This document shows positions 1 to 8,942 of a stretch of 53,960 nucleotides of DNA, in pieces. The notes under the pieces were generated by a model. It saw nothing but the letters and a program-made list of their open reading frames with translations. It did not search any database and was not told the DNA's origin. The DNA is from PGYR01 sp041595255 (lineage in GTDB: Bacteria > Bacteroidota > Ignavibacteria > Kapaibacteriales > UBA2268): contig JBFHKR010000002.1 of the NCBI GenBank assembly GCA_041595255.1, forward strand, positions 1-53,960, read 5' to 3'. The position numbers were made by a program, and so were the translations under genes. The stretch's first letter is position 1. Every line of letters starts with the position of its first letter.

Positions 1-1
1 C

Positions 2-2929
2 ATGTTCGCCGGCTCAAAAGACAAAGGAGGATTCTTTAATTATTGGAGAGATACTATACTCCACATTCCAAAATACAAAGCACTTTATGGAAATATAAAT
101 CTGCCTTATACTAAAGTAACACTCACAAGAAAGAATGATTCATTGTATTGTTCTTACATTGATAGAGATGGAAATGAAGGATACAAAGAATCATATCAAA
201 ATTTTCTACCTAATAATATTCTTATCGGTGTAAGTGTTTCTAGTTTCAATGAAAATCAATTTTCAGAATTTATTCTAGATTCGTTCTTGATAAATGATAT
301 TTATACTGATATTCTAAGTTTAGATTTATATGAAGTAAACTATAAAGAGAATGGAGTTGATAAATATTATAAAGAGATACATACCGATTTTAGTATCAAA
401 GATGATGAGTCTATCTATCTTTATAAAGCTACGGAATTGAAAGATAGCGTAAAACTATTACCTATGACTGGTGATGTATCGAATATTATTACAGAAGAAA
501 ACCTTTGGAAAATTACAGATATTACAACGCCTGGTAGTATAAATGGTAAAGGGTATTTAGGAAGAATAGCAAAACCGAAAATTTCTTATTCGAATGGATT
601 TGTTAGAATAACAGGAGCAGATAATTCAGAAATAAGATATACATTAGACAATAGTACCCCAACTTATGAATCTTTGAACTATAACTCGAATACTCAATTA
701 AAAATTAATAGTACAACAATGGTCAAAGCTAAGGTCTATAAGGATCGGTATTTACCTAGTTTTGTACAGTCAGAATTAATTAGAATCAATGAACCAGAAT
801 TCAAACTACCAATCATATCTATTTCTGCTGATTCCATTGATTTATGGGGTGATTATGGAATATTAGTTGAAGACAATCTGAGAATAACTCCTAGAGTAAA
901 CGCAAGTTTTAATTATTATTCAAGTAAGAAAGACATAGCACAGAATATACAGATAAAAATACATGGGAATAATTCTAAATACTATCCACAAAAATCATTT
1001 AGATTATATGCTGATGAAAAAATGGAAAGTAATACTATCAAAAATGATTATTTCAAATCTGTTGTAAATAATTACAGCCAATTAGTTTTCAGAAATAGTG
1101 GTACAGATTGGACTGAGACGTTTCTAAAAGATGCATATAACGGTATTATTTCTAAACAAGTGGGCAGTATTATATCAGCATCATATACACCAGTAATGGC
1201 TTATTTGAATTCTGAATTCTATGGATTATTGAATCTACGTGAAAGATTAAATAGTGGTTTTCTTTCAGAATATTATGGTATAGATGTTAATTCGATTAAT
1301 TATTATGAAGATAATGGTGATTATGTCGGAGGAGATTACTTTAAATATAACAAATACTATAATTTTATACTTGAAAATAAATTTGTTGAAAATGATAAAT
1401 ATGAATTAATTGATTCTTTAATAGAAATCAATAACTTTATGAATTATACTCTAATTGGAATTTATGCTGCTAATTACGATTGGCCATGGAAGAATATAAA
1501 GCTATTCCACTCTGAAGAGCTAGATAATAGGTTTAGGTATTTAATACATGATATGGATTGGACTTATAGTCACTTCGGATATAAACCTTATCAAGACAAA
1601 ATAGGTCTGATGCTGACTGATACATTTAGTCATGTTTCGATAATATTAAAAAGATTTTTAGAAAATGAGAAATTCAAAAATCAGTATTTAACTAGGGCAG
1701 CTGATTTGGTTAACTCTGTTTTTAAACCTAATAATATGTCATATATACTAGATAGTTTAACAGACCAGATAAGAGAATATATCCCTTTGCAACAAGAAAG
1801 ATGGGAAGGGTCTTGTTTAAATTGGGAAGAAAAAATTGATGAGATGAAAGTTTTTCTTGATGAAAGACCAGAGTATTTCATGAAAAACTTCGACATTCAT
1901 TTAAATTCAAATCTCGGAACTTCAATTTTTTCATTATCCACATATCCACCAAATAGTGGAGGATTTCAAGTAAATACTATTACGATTGATACTTCCGTAT
2001 GGAGTGGAAGATACTTCCAAGCATTGCCAATTACTATTACAGCAGTTCCAAAGCACGGTATGAAATTTATAAAATGGAATCATGATTCATTAGGTGCTAA
2101 TCCAACTATCACTACTACGCTACCAGAAAATATAGAATTAGAAGCGATATACGAAAAGATTGATTTTAATGAATTGGATAGAGCTATTGTAATTAATGAG
2201 ATTATGTATAATGCTGATAAAGATCAAGATACTAAAGATTGGGTAGAGCTTTATAATACTGGTAAAGAGGAAGTTAATCTCAAAGGATGGTCAATCATAG
2301 ATGAAGACACAACTCATTCTAAATTTGTAATAGAAGAAGACTTTAAAATCCAACCCAATGAATATGTAATAATAACACGTGAAAAAGAGGATTTCGAAAA
2401 AATTATAATTATCAGTAATAAAAAAACAGGTGATTTCAGTTTCGGGTTAGGTGGTAATGATATAATACGATTAATTGATGAGAAGGGTGTTACTCACGAT
2501 TCAGTAAATTATGATAATGATGCTCCTTGGCCAGTTGGAGCAGATGGTACAGGTTATACTATTGAACTAATAAATCCTATTTTAGACAATAATTTAGGTG
2601 AGAATTGGAAGATAAGTAAGATGAAGTTAGGCACAGCTGGTACTATAAATTCAAATTATGATACACTTCAAACAAATGTCAAAGATAATCTGAATACAGA
2701 TCGCTACGAGATATTTCAATTTAATAGGAATATTACTTTATACTCCGAACACATCATAAATAAGTTTGATATTTTTAATATTACAGGAAGTAATTTGAAC
2801 ATGGAAGTTAAGAGCAAACTTTATGCTAATCAATTAATTCTTGACTTAAGTACATTGAATAGAGGAATATACATATTGCAAGTACAAATTGGAACTAAAA
2901 TGGAAAGTATTAAAATACTATTGAAGTAA
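2..2929 (+). CDS. CotH-kinase family secreted protein with ConA-like, lamin-tail and T9SS sorting domains (5' truncated)
   Basis: The reading frame is open to the window edge and starts inside a domain, so the true start and signal peptide lie upstream. Residues 1-100 look like a concanavalin-A-like (DUF1349-type) fold. Residues ~190-265 resemble a chitobiase C-terminal-like module (IRYTLDNSTPTYES). Residues ~310-640 carry CotH motifs: IHGNNSKYYPQKSFRLY, FRNSGTDWTETFLKDAY, YLNSEFYGLLNLRE, and the metal/catalytic-type YLIHDMDWTYSHFG. An InlB-like repeat (~665-718) follows, then a lamin-tail domain from ~729 (INEIMYNADKDQDTKDWVEL). Residues ~905-975 form a T9SS C-terminal sorting domain (LNRGIYILQVQIGTKMESIK). 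CotH proteins are atypical secreted protein kinases; that this one is exported by T9SS and phosphorylates surface targets is inference. The 3' end overlaps the convergent Enzyme I gene by 12 bp. Confidence 0.85.
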   Translation: MFAGSKDKGGFFNYWRDTILHIPKYKALYGNINLPYTKVTLTRKNDSLYCSYIDRDGNEGYKESYQNFLPNNILIGVSVSSFNENQFSEFILDSFLINDIYTDILSLDLYEVNYKENGVDKYYKEIHTDFSIKDDESIYLYKATELKDSVKLLPMTGDVSNIITEENLWKITDITTPGSINGKGYLGRIAKPKISYSNGFVRITGADNSEIRYTLDNSTPTYESLNYNSNTQLKINSTTMVKAKVYKDRYLPSFVQSELIRINEPEFKLPIISISADSIDLWGDYGILVEDNLRITPRVNASFNYYSSKKDIAQNIQIKIHGNNSKYYPQKSFRLYADEKMESNTIKNDYFKSVVNNYSQLVFRNSGTDWTETFLKDAYNGIISKQVGSIISASYTPVMAYLNSEFYGLLNLRERLNSGFLSEYYGIDVNSINYYEDNGDYVGGDYFKYNKYYNFILENKFVENDKYELIDSLIEINNFMNYTLIGIYAANYDWPWKNIKLFHSEELDNRFRYLIHDMDWTYSHFGYKPYQDKIGLMLTDTFSHVSIILKRFLENEKFKNQYLTRAADLVNSVFKPNNMSYILDSLTDQIREYIPLQQERWEGSCLNWEEKIDEMKVFLDERPEYFMKNFDIHLNSNLGTSIFSLSTYPPNSGGFQVNTITIDTSVWSGRYFQALPITITAVPKHGMKFIKWNHDSLGANPTITTTLPENIELEAIYEKIDFNELDRAIVINEIMYNADKDQDTKDWVELYNTGKEEVNLKGWSIIDEDTTHSKFVIEEDFKIQPNEYVIITREKEDFEKIIIISNKKTGDFSFGLGGNDIIRLIDEKGVTHDSVNYDNDAPWPVGADGTGYTIELINPILDNNLGENWKISKMKLGTAGTINSNYDTLQTNVKDNLNTDRYEIFQFNRNITLYSEHIINKFDIFNITGSNLNMEVKSKLYANQLILDLSTLNRGIYILQVQIGTKMESIKILLK

Positions 2930-4510
2930 AGTTTTTTTAAGAAATAAAATTCTTGCTGGTACAACTGAGAAACTATGGAATCCTTTGTTGACAAGTAGTT
3001 TCAATGATTCTTCATCACTAGCGATTTGCCCGCAAATAACTAATTCTTTTTCTTTTTTTACGCAAACTTTTTTGATTCTATTCAACAAATGTATAAATGA
3101 TTTGTTACTATAGTCAAGATATTCTTTAACATGTTCATTGTTTCTATCAGCAGCAAAGTAATATTGCATTAAGTCATTTGTACCTATACTGATAAAGTCA
3201 GATATGTTAACTATTTGTTCTATAAGTGCTGCTGCTGAAGGTGTTTCTATCATTGTGCCTACTTTAGGCATTTGAATTTTCAATTCATTCGATATTTTTA
3301 AAATAATATTTTTAATTTCATTCACTTCTTCTGTAAATGTAACCATAGGTATTAATAACTTAACATTCCCATTAACAGAAGCTCTTATTAATGCGTTAAG
3401 TTGTATTTCTAATAAGTGTTTGTTTTTTAATAGATATCTAACTCCTCTTAAACCTAGTGCTGGATTATTTTCTTTCTCATCATTCAAATTGAGTTTGTCA
3501 TACCCAAAATCAAATAATCTAAAAGTAACGGTTTTAGGATAAATACTTTCAGCTATTCTATTATATATATCATACTGAATATCTTCTTCAAAAATCTCTT
3601 CTATTTCATGTACTAAGTTCTCGGTTCTAACTAGTCCTATTCCATCCGCATTGTTAATTAGAGTATTTTCAAGATCAATCATATTATTGATATTAGAGTA
3701 AAATCTAATTTTTGTCCCTTTTTTACTCTTAATGTGAGTATCTTTAAAATCCTGATAAGATTTTATTTCTTCGTCTACTAGCTTTTGCTTTGCTTTATAA
3801 GTTGATTTTGTTTTTCTATCGGGATTGATAATTATATTTCCCAAATAACCATCAATTATAATCTCATCATTGTCTTGTATATAATCTAATAAAGAATTTA
3901 CACCAAAAACTGCAGGTATATTCAAACTTCTTGAAATTATAGATGAGTGTGATAAATTAGAGCCAAACTCAGTAACAAAACCGAGAGCACCATTTTCGTG
4001 AATTTTTAGTATTTCATCTGTATCTAATAAGCTAGTAATAATAATTTTATCTTTAACTGTAGTATAATCAGTTTCTACGTTATTAATGTCTTGTATTAAC
4101 TTATGTTTCAAAAACTGTATATCGTTAACTTTGATAATAGATAAACTATTACCATTATTACTAATTAACTCTAAATAGGTTGCGAAAAATTCTTCAATCG
4201 CAATCTCACATCTCTTACCATTATTAATCAATTTTGTAATACCATTAGTTAGTTCTTCATCTTGCAAGAACATAATTTCTGATTCTATAATTGATTTTAT
4301 CTTTTCTTTATGTTTATATTTTTCAATAATTCGTTCTGAATCTTTTATTAAAGAATTCTTTGCTAAATCAAACTTGGCTTTCTCAACTTGAGGGTCAAAT
4401 ACTTTTAAAGCTTTCAATTCGTTCAGATTTCTTGCAAAATCTAATCTTTTTGCTTTTCCAATTACTATTCCTTTAGAGATTGCTATCCCAGTAATTTTGT
4501 GATTAAGCAT
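2918..4510 (-). CDS. ptsI: Phosphoenolpyruvate-protein phosphotransferase (PTS Enzyme I)
   Basis: Transfers phosphate from PEP to HPr in the cytoplasm. The order of parts fits Enzyme I: an N-terminal strand (ITGIAISKGIVIGKA), the phospho-histidine segment NLSHSSIISRSLNIPAVFG with His188, and the PEP-binding C-terminal barrel. The barrel shows ADGIGLVRTENL, TVTFRLFDFGYDK, NPALGLRGVRYLLK, GTMIETPSAAAL, SIGTNDLMQYYFAADRNNE and the active cysteine in CGQIASDEE (~Cys493). At 530 residues it is somewhat shorter than the usual ~570. It is the last gene of a three-gene operon; its ATG overlaps the HPr stop by one base (TAATG), which suggests translational coupling. No EII component is nearby, so a regulatory rather than sugar-uptake role is likely. 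Confidence 0.93.
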   Translation of the reverse strand: MLNHKITGIAISKGIVIGKAKRLDFARNLNELKALKVFDPQVEKAKFDLAKNSLIKDSERIIEKYKHKEKIKSIIESEIMFLQDEELTNGITKLINNGKRCEIAIEEFFATYLELISNNGNSLSIIKVNDIQFLKHKLIQDINNVETDYTTVKDKIIITSLLDTDEILKIHENGALGFVTEFGSNLSHSSIISRSLNIPAVFGVNSLLDYIQDNDEIIIDGYLGNIIINPDRKTKSTYKAKQKLVDEEIKSYQDFKDTHIKSKKGTKIRFYSNINNMIDLENTLINNADGIGLVRTENLVHEIEEIFEEDIQYDIYNRIAESIYPKTVTFRLFDFGYDKLNLNDEKENNPALGLRGVRYLLKNKHLLEIQLNALIRASVNGNVKLLIPMVTFTEEVNEIKNIILKISNELKIQMPKVGTMIETPSAAALIEQIVNISDFISIGTNDLMQYYFAADRNNEHVKEYLDYSNKSFIHLLNRIKKVCVKKEKELVICGQIASDEESLKLLVNKGFHSFSVVPARILFLKKTLLQ

Positions 4511-4779
4511 TAGATTGGTTCTCCAAATCCTGACTGAAATAGTTCTTTTATTTCTTTAGCCATTTCATTCTCGTCAATTCCATTAATCTCAAAAGAAAGT
4601 ATACTGCCAACTTCCGCGGCTAATGTCATAACCCCAATAATTGATTTCCCATTTATTTGCATACCATCTTTCTCAATAAATACATCTGATTTATATTTTG
4701 AGGTAAGTTTAACCAAAGTTGCAGCAGGTCTCGTATGTAAACCAGCTCTGTTAACAACTGAAACTTCAAATACTATCAT
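4510..4779 (-). CDS. ptsH: Phosphocarrier protein HPr
   Basis: An 89-residue HPr. His15 sits in the canonical RAGLHTRPAA motif and accepts phosphate from Enzyme I. Ser46 sits in INGKSIIGVMTLAAEVG, which matches the regulatory phosphoserine site of HPr proteins controlled by HPr kinase. It lies between a TsaC/Sua5 gene and Enzyme I; its ATG overlaps the upstream stop by four bases (ATGA) and its stop overlaps the Enzyme I start. Both phosphorylation sites being intact suggests that an HPr kinase and some EIIA-like target exist elsewhere in the genome, which is inference. Confidence 0.95.
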   Translation of the reverse strand: MIVFEVSVVNRAGLHTRPAATLVKLTSKYKSDVFIEKDGMQINGKSIIGVMTLAAEVGSILSFEINGIDENEMAKEIKELFQSGFGEPI

Positions 4780-5396
4780 AAATTTATACTCTTTTTAATT
4801 TCCTCAAAAGAAATTACACCTTCTCTAATAAAAACTATTTCTTTTTCTTTTAACTGAATAATTGAAGAACTGATACTTTTATTTCCACAATCAATATCAA
4901 TTAAAATATCTGAAAATTTGTTAGCAAAATCTTCTATTTCAGATTTTTCTGTTATTACAGGCATTCCAGATAGATTGCAAGACGTAGATGCTATTGGGAA
5001 ACCTAGATAATCAATCAATTCTAATAAATATTTGCAACTACTATATCTGAAGGCTACTGTTTCCAGTTTAGCAGTTACAAAATCTGGCACATTCTTTTTT
5101 TCCAAAACTATGGATAGTGGACCTGGTAAATATTTATCAGATATCTTTTTCCAAACTTCATAGTTTTCTATTTTACCAAAATTTTCAAAATCAGATAGTT
5201 GCGATACTTGTATTTGCAAAGGGACCGAGGTGTTTCTACCTTTTATCTCATACAAACGTGATACTGCCTTTTCATTATCAAACTTACAACCAATTCCCCA
5301 AACCGTCTCCGTTGGGAAAACAATTATACCATTATTATTAAGAACTGATTTTATCAATTCTAAATTATTATTGTTTATTTCCGTTATCGTATTCAT
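4776..5396 (-). CDS. tsaC: L-threonylcarbamoyladenylate synthase (Sua5/YciO/YrdC family)
   Basis: Makes threonylcarbamoyl-AMP from threonine, bicarbonate and ATP for the t6A37 modification of ANN-decoding tRNAs. Family motifs: IIVFPTETVWGIGCKFDN, YEIKGRNTSVPLQI, KYLPGPLSIVLEKKN, FRYSSCKYLLEL and IASTSCNLSGMPVITE. At 206 residues it is the short TsaC-like form without the Sua5 C-terminal extension. It starts at ATG 5396, only 32 bp from the divergent photolyase gene, so the promoters of the two genes must overlap or lie inside coding sequence. It is the first gene of the tsaC-ptsH-ptsI operon. YciO is a possible alternative name, but the conserved KGR segment fits a TsaC/Sua5 enzyme. Confidence 0.88.
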   Translation of the reverse strand: MNTITEINNNNLELIKSVLNNNGIIVFPTETVWGIGCKFDNEKAVSRLYEIKGRNTSVPLQIQVSQLSDFENFGKIENYEVWKKISDKYLPGPLSIVLEKKNVPDFVTAKLETVAFRYSSCKYLLELIDYLGFPIASTSCNLSGMPVITEKSEIEDFANKFSDILIDIDCGNKSISSSIIQLKEKEIVFIREGVISFEEIKKSINL

Positions 5397-5428
5397 ATTC
5401 TGTAAAATTAATAATAATTAAGCTTTTT

Positions 5429-6715
5429 ATGAAGACTATATTTTGGTTTAGACGAGATTTGAGATTAAAAGATAATATTGGATTACATCATGCTTTAAAA
5501 AATAATCATGAAGTAACACCTATTTTTATATTTGATGAAAACATAATCAAAGAACTTCCCAAAAATGATAAAAGAATAAACTATATCTACTCAGAAATTG
5601 AGACTATCAAAAATAGTCTTAATAAAATTGATTCAGATTTATTAGTTTTTAAAGGAATACCAGAAAATATATTCAAGGAATTAATTTCTGAAAATCATAT
5701 TGAAAAAGTCTATACTAATCATGACTATGAACCTTATGGGATAGATAGAGATGAAAAGATAAAAAAACTTTTGGATAAAAATGGGATTGAATTTAATACA
5801 TTTAAAGATCAAGTAATATTTGAAAAAGATGAAATCCTAAAATCCAATGGAAAACCTTATTTAGTTTTTACACCTTATTCGAAAATTTGGAAAAGTGAAC
5901 TTAACGAAGTTACGTTGAAAAATCATAGCATTAATAATTTTAAATCAAACTTTAAAAAATATGATAATAAGAGTCAATTGATATCTTTAGAATTGTTAGG
6001 CTTCGAAAAAGTTAAATTAAAAACATCCAATAAAGAATTAAACTTGGATGTAATCAGTAATTATGAAAATACTAGAGATTTTCCCGCCATAGAAGGTACA
6101 AGTAATATGAGCGTACATCTAAGATTTGGTACTGTTTCAATTAGAGAATTAGTTAGTAAAGCTTTGGAAACTAACGAGAAATATCTAAATGAGTTGATTT
6201 GGAGAGAGTTTTTTATGTCCATACTTTATCATTTCCCAAATACTGTATCAGAAAATTTTCATCAAAAGTATAACAAAATGGAATGGAGAAATAATGAAAA
6301 TGAATTCATTGCTTGGTGTGAAGGCAAAACAGGTTACCCTTTAGTAGATGCTGGGATGAGGGAGTTGAATGAAACAGGGCTAATGCATAACAGAGTTAGA
6401 ATGGTAGTTGCTAATTTTCTAACTAAGTTGTTGCTAATTGATTGGAGGTGGGGAGAGGAGTATTTTGCAAAAAAACTTTTAGATTATGAACTATCTTCTA
6501 ATGTTGGTAATTGGCAGTGGGCAGCAGGTACTGGAGTAGATGCAGCACCTTATTTTAGAATATTCAGACCCGATACTCAAGTCGAAAGATTTGATAAAAA
6601 TTTAGAATACATTAAAAAATGGATTCCAGATTATAAAAAAGATTATTTAGAACCGATAGTAGATTATAAGCAAGCCAGACAAAGAGCTCTAGAAAGTTAT
6701 AAAAGAATTATGTAA
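5429..6715 (+). CDS. phr: Deoxyribodipyrimidine photolyase (cryptochrome/photolyase family)
   Basis: Repairs cyclobutane pyrimidine dimers using blue light and FADH-. The N-terminal Rossmann antenna domain starts IFWFRRDLRLKDNIGLHHAL. The FAD-binding C-terminal domain shows LRFGTVSIRELV, WREFFMSILYHFP, WCEGKTGYPLVDAGMREL, MHNRVRMVVANFLTK, DWRWGEEYF and GNWQWAAGTGVDAAPYFRIF. Tryptophans equivalent to the electron-transfer triad of the Escherichia coli enzyme are present in the AWCEGKTG, DWRWGEEYF and NWQWAAGT segments, so an active class I CPD photolyase is the best call. It is 428 residues, slightly shorter than the usual ~470. It is transcribed alone and divergently from tsaC. Confidence 0.93.
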   Translation: MKTIFWFRRDLRLKDNIGLHHALKNNHEVTPIFIFDENIIKELPKNDKRINYIYSEIETIKNSLNKIDSDLLVFKGIPENIFKELISENHIEKVYTNHDYEPYGIDRDEKIKKLLDKNGIEFNTFKDQVIFEKDEILKSNGKPYLVFTPYSKIWKSELNEVTLKNHSINNFKSNFKKYDNKSQLISLELLGFEKVKLKTSNKELNLDVISNYENTRDFPAIEGTSNMSVHLRFGTVSIRELVSKALETNEKYLNELIWREFFMSILYHFPNTVSENFHQKYNKMEWRNNENEFIAWCEGKTGYPLVDAGMRELNETGLMHNRVRMVVANFLTKLLLIDWRWGEEYFAKKLLDYELSSNVGNWQWAAGTGVDAAPYFRIFRPDTQVERFDKNLEYIKKWIPDYKKDYLEPIVDYKQARQRALESYKRIM

Positions 6716-6828
6716 TTTAGCAATTATACATTTTTTAATGCAAGTAGTTTTCAAAAAGTTATCTTTTTAGGAAATATTTTTTTATTTTGAAATTCAAAAA
6801 ATCTTTAAAAACTAATTCCCTATATATT

Positions 6829-6834
6829 GGGGGA
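6829..6834 (+). promoter_or_regulatory. Shine-Dalgarno site of the OmpA-family gene
   Basis: A GGGGGA run six bases before the ATG at 6841. It decides the start: the frame stays open to a TTG at 6787, but the ATG is followed at once by a typical signal peptide and has this ribosome binding site. Confidence 0.7.
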
Positions 6835-6840
6835 GACAGA

Positions 6841-8895
6841 ATGAACAAACTATTGACCTTTTTAATTTTATCGATAATTTCAATAAGCCCATTATTCTCT
6901 CAAGAATATGCAGAGGAACCATATACTCCTAGAGACAGTTATGGAGTTTTTGCTGGTTTCGGATTAAACCTACATAGTGCTGATTTCAAAAGTTTTGCAG
7001 AAATACCTAGTTGTTGTCCCGGATACGAGACTGGCTCAGGAGTTGGACTTAATATAGGAGCTTTTTATTCATTTCCATTAGGTGATCTTATAGATTTATC
7101 ACTAAGAGCAAAATATATGCAATTAGGAGGTGAATTATCGAGGATTGAGGAAGAATTAGGTACAACTTTAAGTGGTGATAGACAGACTCTTCAATTTGAA
7201 CATAGGTTTGATGCAGCAATTACTTCTGTAGCATTGGAACCTTTGCTTGAATTTAAATTATCTAATGAATTTAGGTTAAGAGGAGGTTTTCGAATAGGTT
7301 ATTTACTAAATGGAAATCTAAATGAACATGTCGAAGAAGTAGTTTCTCCAAGTAATGGTCTATTTGTAGATGAAAATGGAAATACTTCCCGTTCGAGAAA
7401 TAGCTATGAAGGAGAGATACCCTCATTATCGACTTTAGATGCTGCTATTGTATTTGGAGCTTCTTATGACTTACCTTTGAATAGTTCTTATACATTATTC
7501 TTAGTACCATTTGTCGATATGTCACTAGGTTTGACTTCTTTCGTTCCGGATTTTGGATGGACTTCAAATTCAATAGCCGGTGGTTTAGGACTTAGATATG
7601 CTCCTAGAGACATAATTAAAAAGAAAGAAATATTACCACCACCACCACCGCCACCACCACCACCATTACCACCACCACCACCGCCACCTGCTGTACCGCA
7701 GCTAGATGCGTCTATTTTGGCAGTGTCTGTTAATGAAAATGGTCAAGAAAGTGACGTAAGTTCAATCAAAGTTGAAGAATTCTTCTTAAATAGAATTCAT
7801 CCACTTCTGAATTATGTATTCTTTGGCGAGAATTCTTCGGAAATTCCAAAAAGATATTCTAGAATCAGTGATGCAGAGAAAGAGAATTTCTCATTTAAGC
7901 AGTTATTTGATTTGAAAACTATGGAAGTTTACTATGAGATATTAAATATAGTAGGTAAAAGGATGCAATTCTATCCTCAAGCTAGACTTGAGCTTATAGG
8001 TTGTAATTCGGATCAAGGTTTAGAAAAAGATAAAATTAGCTTATCAAAAGATAGAGCTGAGACAGTTAAACGATATCTAGTAGATGAATGGGACATAGAT
8101 CCTAGTAGAATTAATGTTAAAGCTCAAAATTTACCAGAAAATCCTTCTAATGTCAATGAACCAGATGGAATTGTTGAAAATAGAAGAGTTGAGATGAACG
8201 CTAATATACCTCAAATCTTTGAGCCGATGAATATCAAGGATACTTTGAGAACATCTAACCCTCCTCATATTAGGTTCAAACCAGTTGTTAATTCTGCAGT
8301 TGGTGCCAATAGATGGAAGATTATAACTTACCAAAATGGTAAGGAATTGAAAACATTTAGTGGTAATGGTGAAATTCCAAAGGCTATTGAGTGGGATTTG
8401 GAATTAGAAAAAGAACAAGACTATATACCAACGCTGGATAGACCTTTACAGTATAGACTACAAATAATTGATAATGATAATAAAATGTGGGAATCTGCAA
8501 TACAAGAACTTCCTGTAGAACAAGTTACAATTGAGTATAAGTTTGAAAATGTACTTCCTGATAAGGAATTTGATATTTACTCAATGATTGGTTTTGGTTA
8601 TAATCAAGCCGAATTAAATGAAAGAAATATATTTATTGCAGACAAAGCAAAACAAAGATTAAGAAGTTATTCTATTCCTGATATCATTGGATATTCTGAT
8701 AGATTAGGTAATGAAATAGCAAATCAAAAACTTTCTCAGAGAAGAGCCTACAATGTAGCAGAGTTCTTATCTCTAAACCCTGAAACGACAGCTCGTGGGT
8801 TGGGAGAGAAAAAACTGTTGTATGATAATGATTATCCTGAAGGAAGATTCTATAGTAGAACAGTTGTAATTAGTATAATTACTCCAATTGAGTAA
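6841..8895 (+). CDS. OmpA-family outer-membrane protein with beta-barrel, polyproline linker and two OmpA domains
   Basis: 684 residues from the ATG at 6841. The signal peptide is MNKLLTFLILSIISISPLFSQ. Residues ~30-255 look like an outer-membrane beta-barrel. Residues 266-283 are almost all proline. A first OmpA C-like domain (~320-455) keeps the peptidoglycan-binding pattern (Asp in CNSDQG, Arg in LSKDRAETV, then ENRRVEM). A second one (~575-684) keeps GYSDRLGNE and KLSQRRAYNV. Between them lies a strand-rich spacer (~460-570). The role is probably tethering the outer membrane to peptidoglycan. The next gene, 47 bp downstream, is a large VWA surface protein that may be co-transcribed. Two apparently competent peptidoglycan-binding domains in one chain is unusual. 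Confidence 0.83.
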   Translation: MNKLLTFLILSIISISPLFSQEYAEEPYTPRDSYGVFAGFGLNLHSADFKSFAEIPSCCPGYETGSGVGLNIGAFYSFPLGDLIDLSLRAKYMQLGGELSRIEEELGTTLSGDRQTLQFEHRFDAAITSVALEPLLEFKLSNEFRLRGGFRIGYLLNGNLNEHVEEVVSPSNGLFVDENGNTSRSRNSYEGEIPSLSTLDAAIVFGASYDLPLNSSYTLFLVPFVDMSLGLTSFVPDFGWTSNSIAGGLGLRYAPRDIIKKKEILPPPPPPPPPPLPPPPPPPAVPQLDASILAVSVNENGQESDVSSIKVEEFFLNRIHPLLNYVFFGENSSEIPKRYSRISDAEKENFSFKQLFDLKTMEVYYEILNIVGKRMQFYPQARLELIGCNSDQGLEKDKISLSKDRAETVKRYLVDEWDIDPSRINVKAQNLPENPSNVNEPDGIVENRRVEMNANIPQIFEPMNIKDTLRTSNPPHIRFKPVVNSAVGANRWKIITYQNGKELKTFSGNGEIPKAIEWDLELEKEQDYIPTLDRPLQYRLQIIDNDNKMWESAIQELPVEQVTIEYKFENVLPDKEFDIYSMIGFGYNQAELNERNIFIADKAKQRLRSYSIPDIIGYSDRLGNEIANQKLSQRRAYNVAEFLSLNPETTARGLGEKKLLYDNDYPEGRFYSRTVVISIITPIE
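7636..7689 (+). repeat. Polyproline codon repeat (low-complexity linker)
   Basis: Eighteen codons, mostly CCA with some CCG/CCT, encode ten prolines, one leucine and seven prolines between the barrel and OmpA parts of the envelope protein. A run of this kind could span the periplasm as an extended rod. As a triplet repeat it could also vary in length between strains. Confidence 0.85.
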
Positions 8896-8942
8896 TGTAA
8901 TTATTAGTCGACTGAACTGTTATTAAAAATAAAGAAATTAAA

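Noticed and set aside
2375..2386. ACACGTGAAAAA in the CotH gene as a parS site
   Set aside because: Only the core matches the consensus and the flanks differ; it is explained by coding sequence.
6787..6840. N-terminal extension of the OmpA-family gene from a TTG start
   Set aside because: It would place 18 residues before a standard signal peptide, and the ATG at 6841 has a good ribosome binding site.
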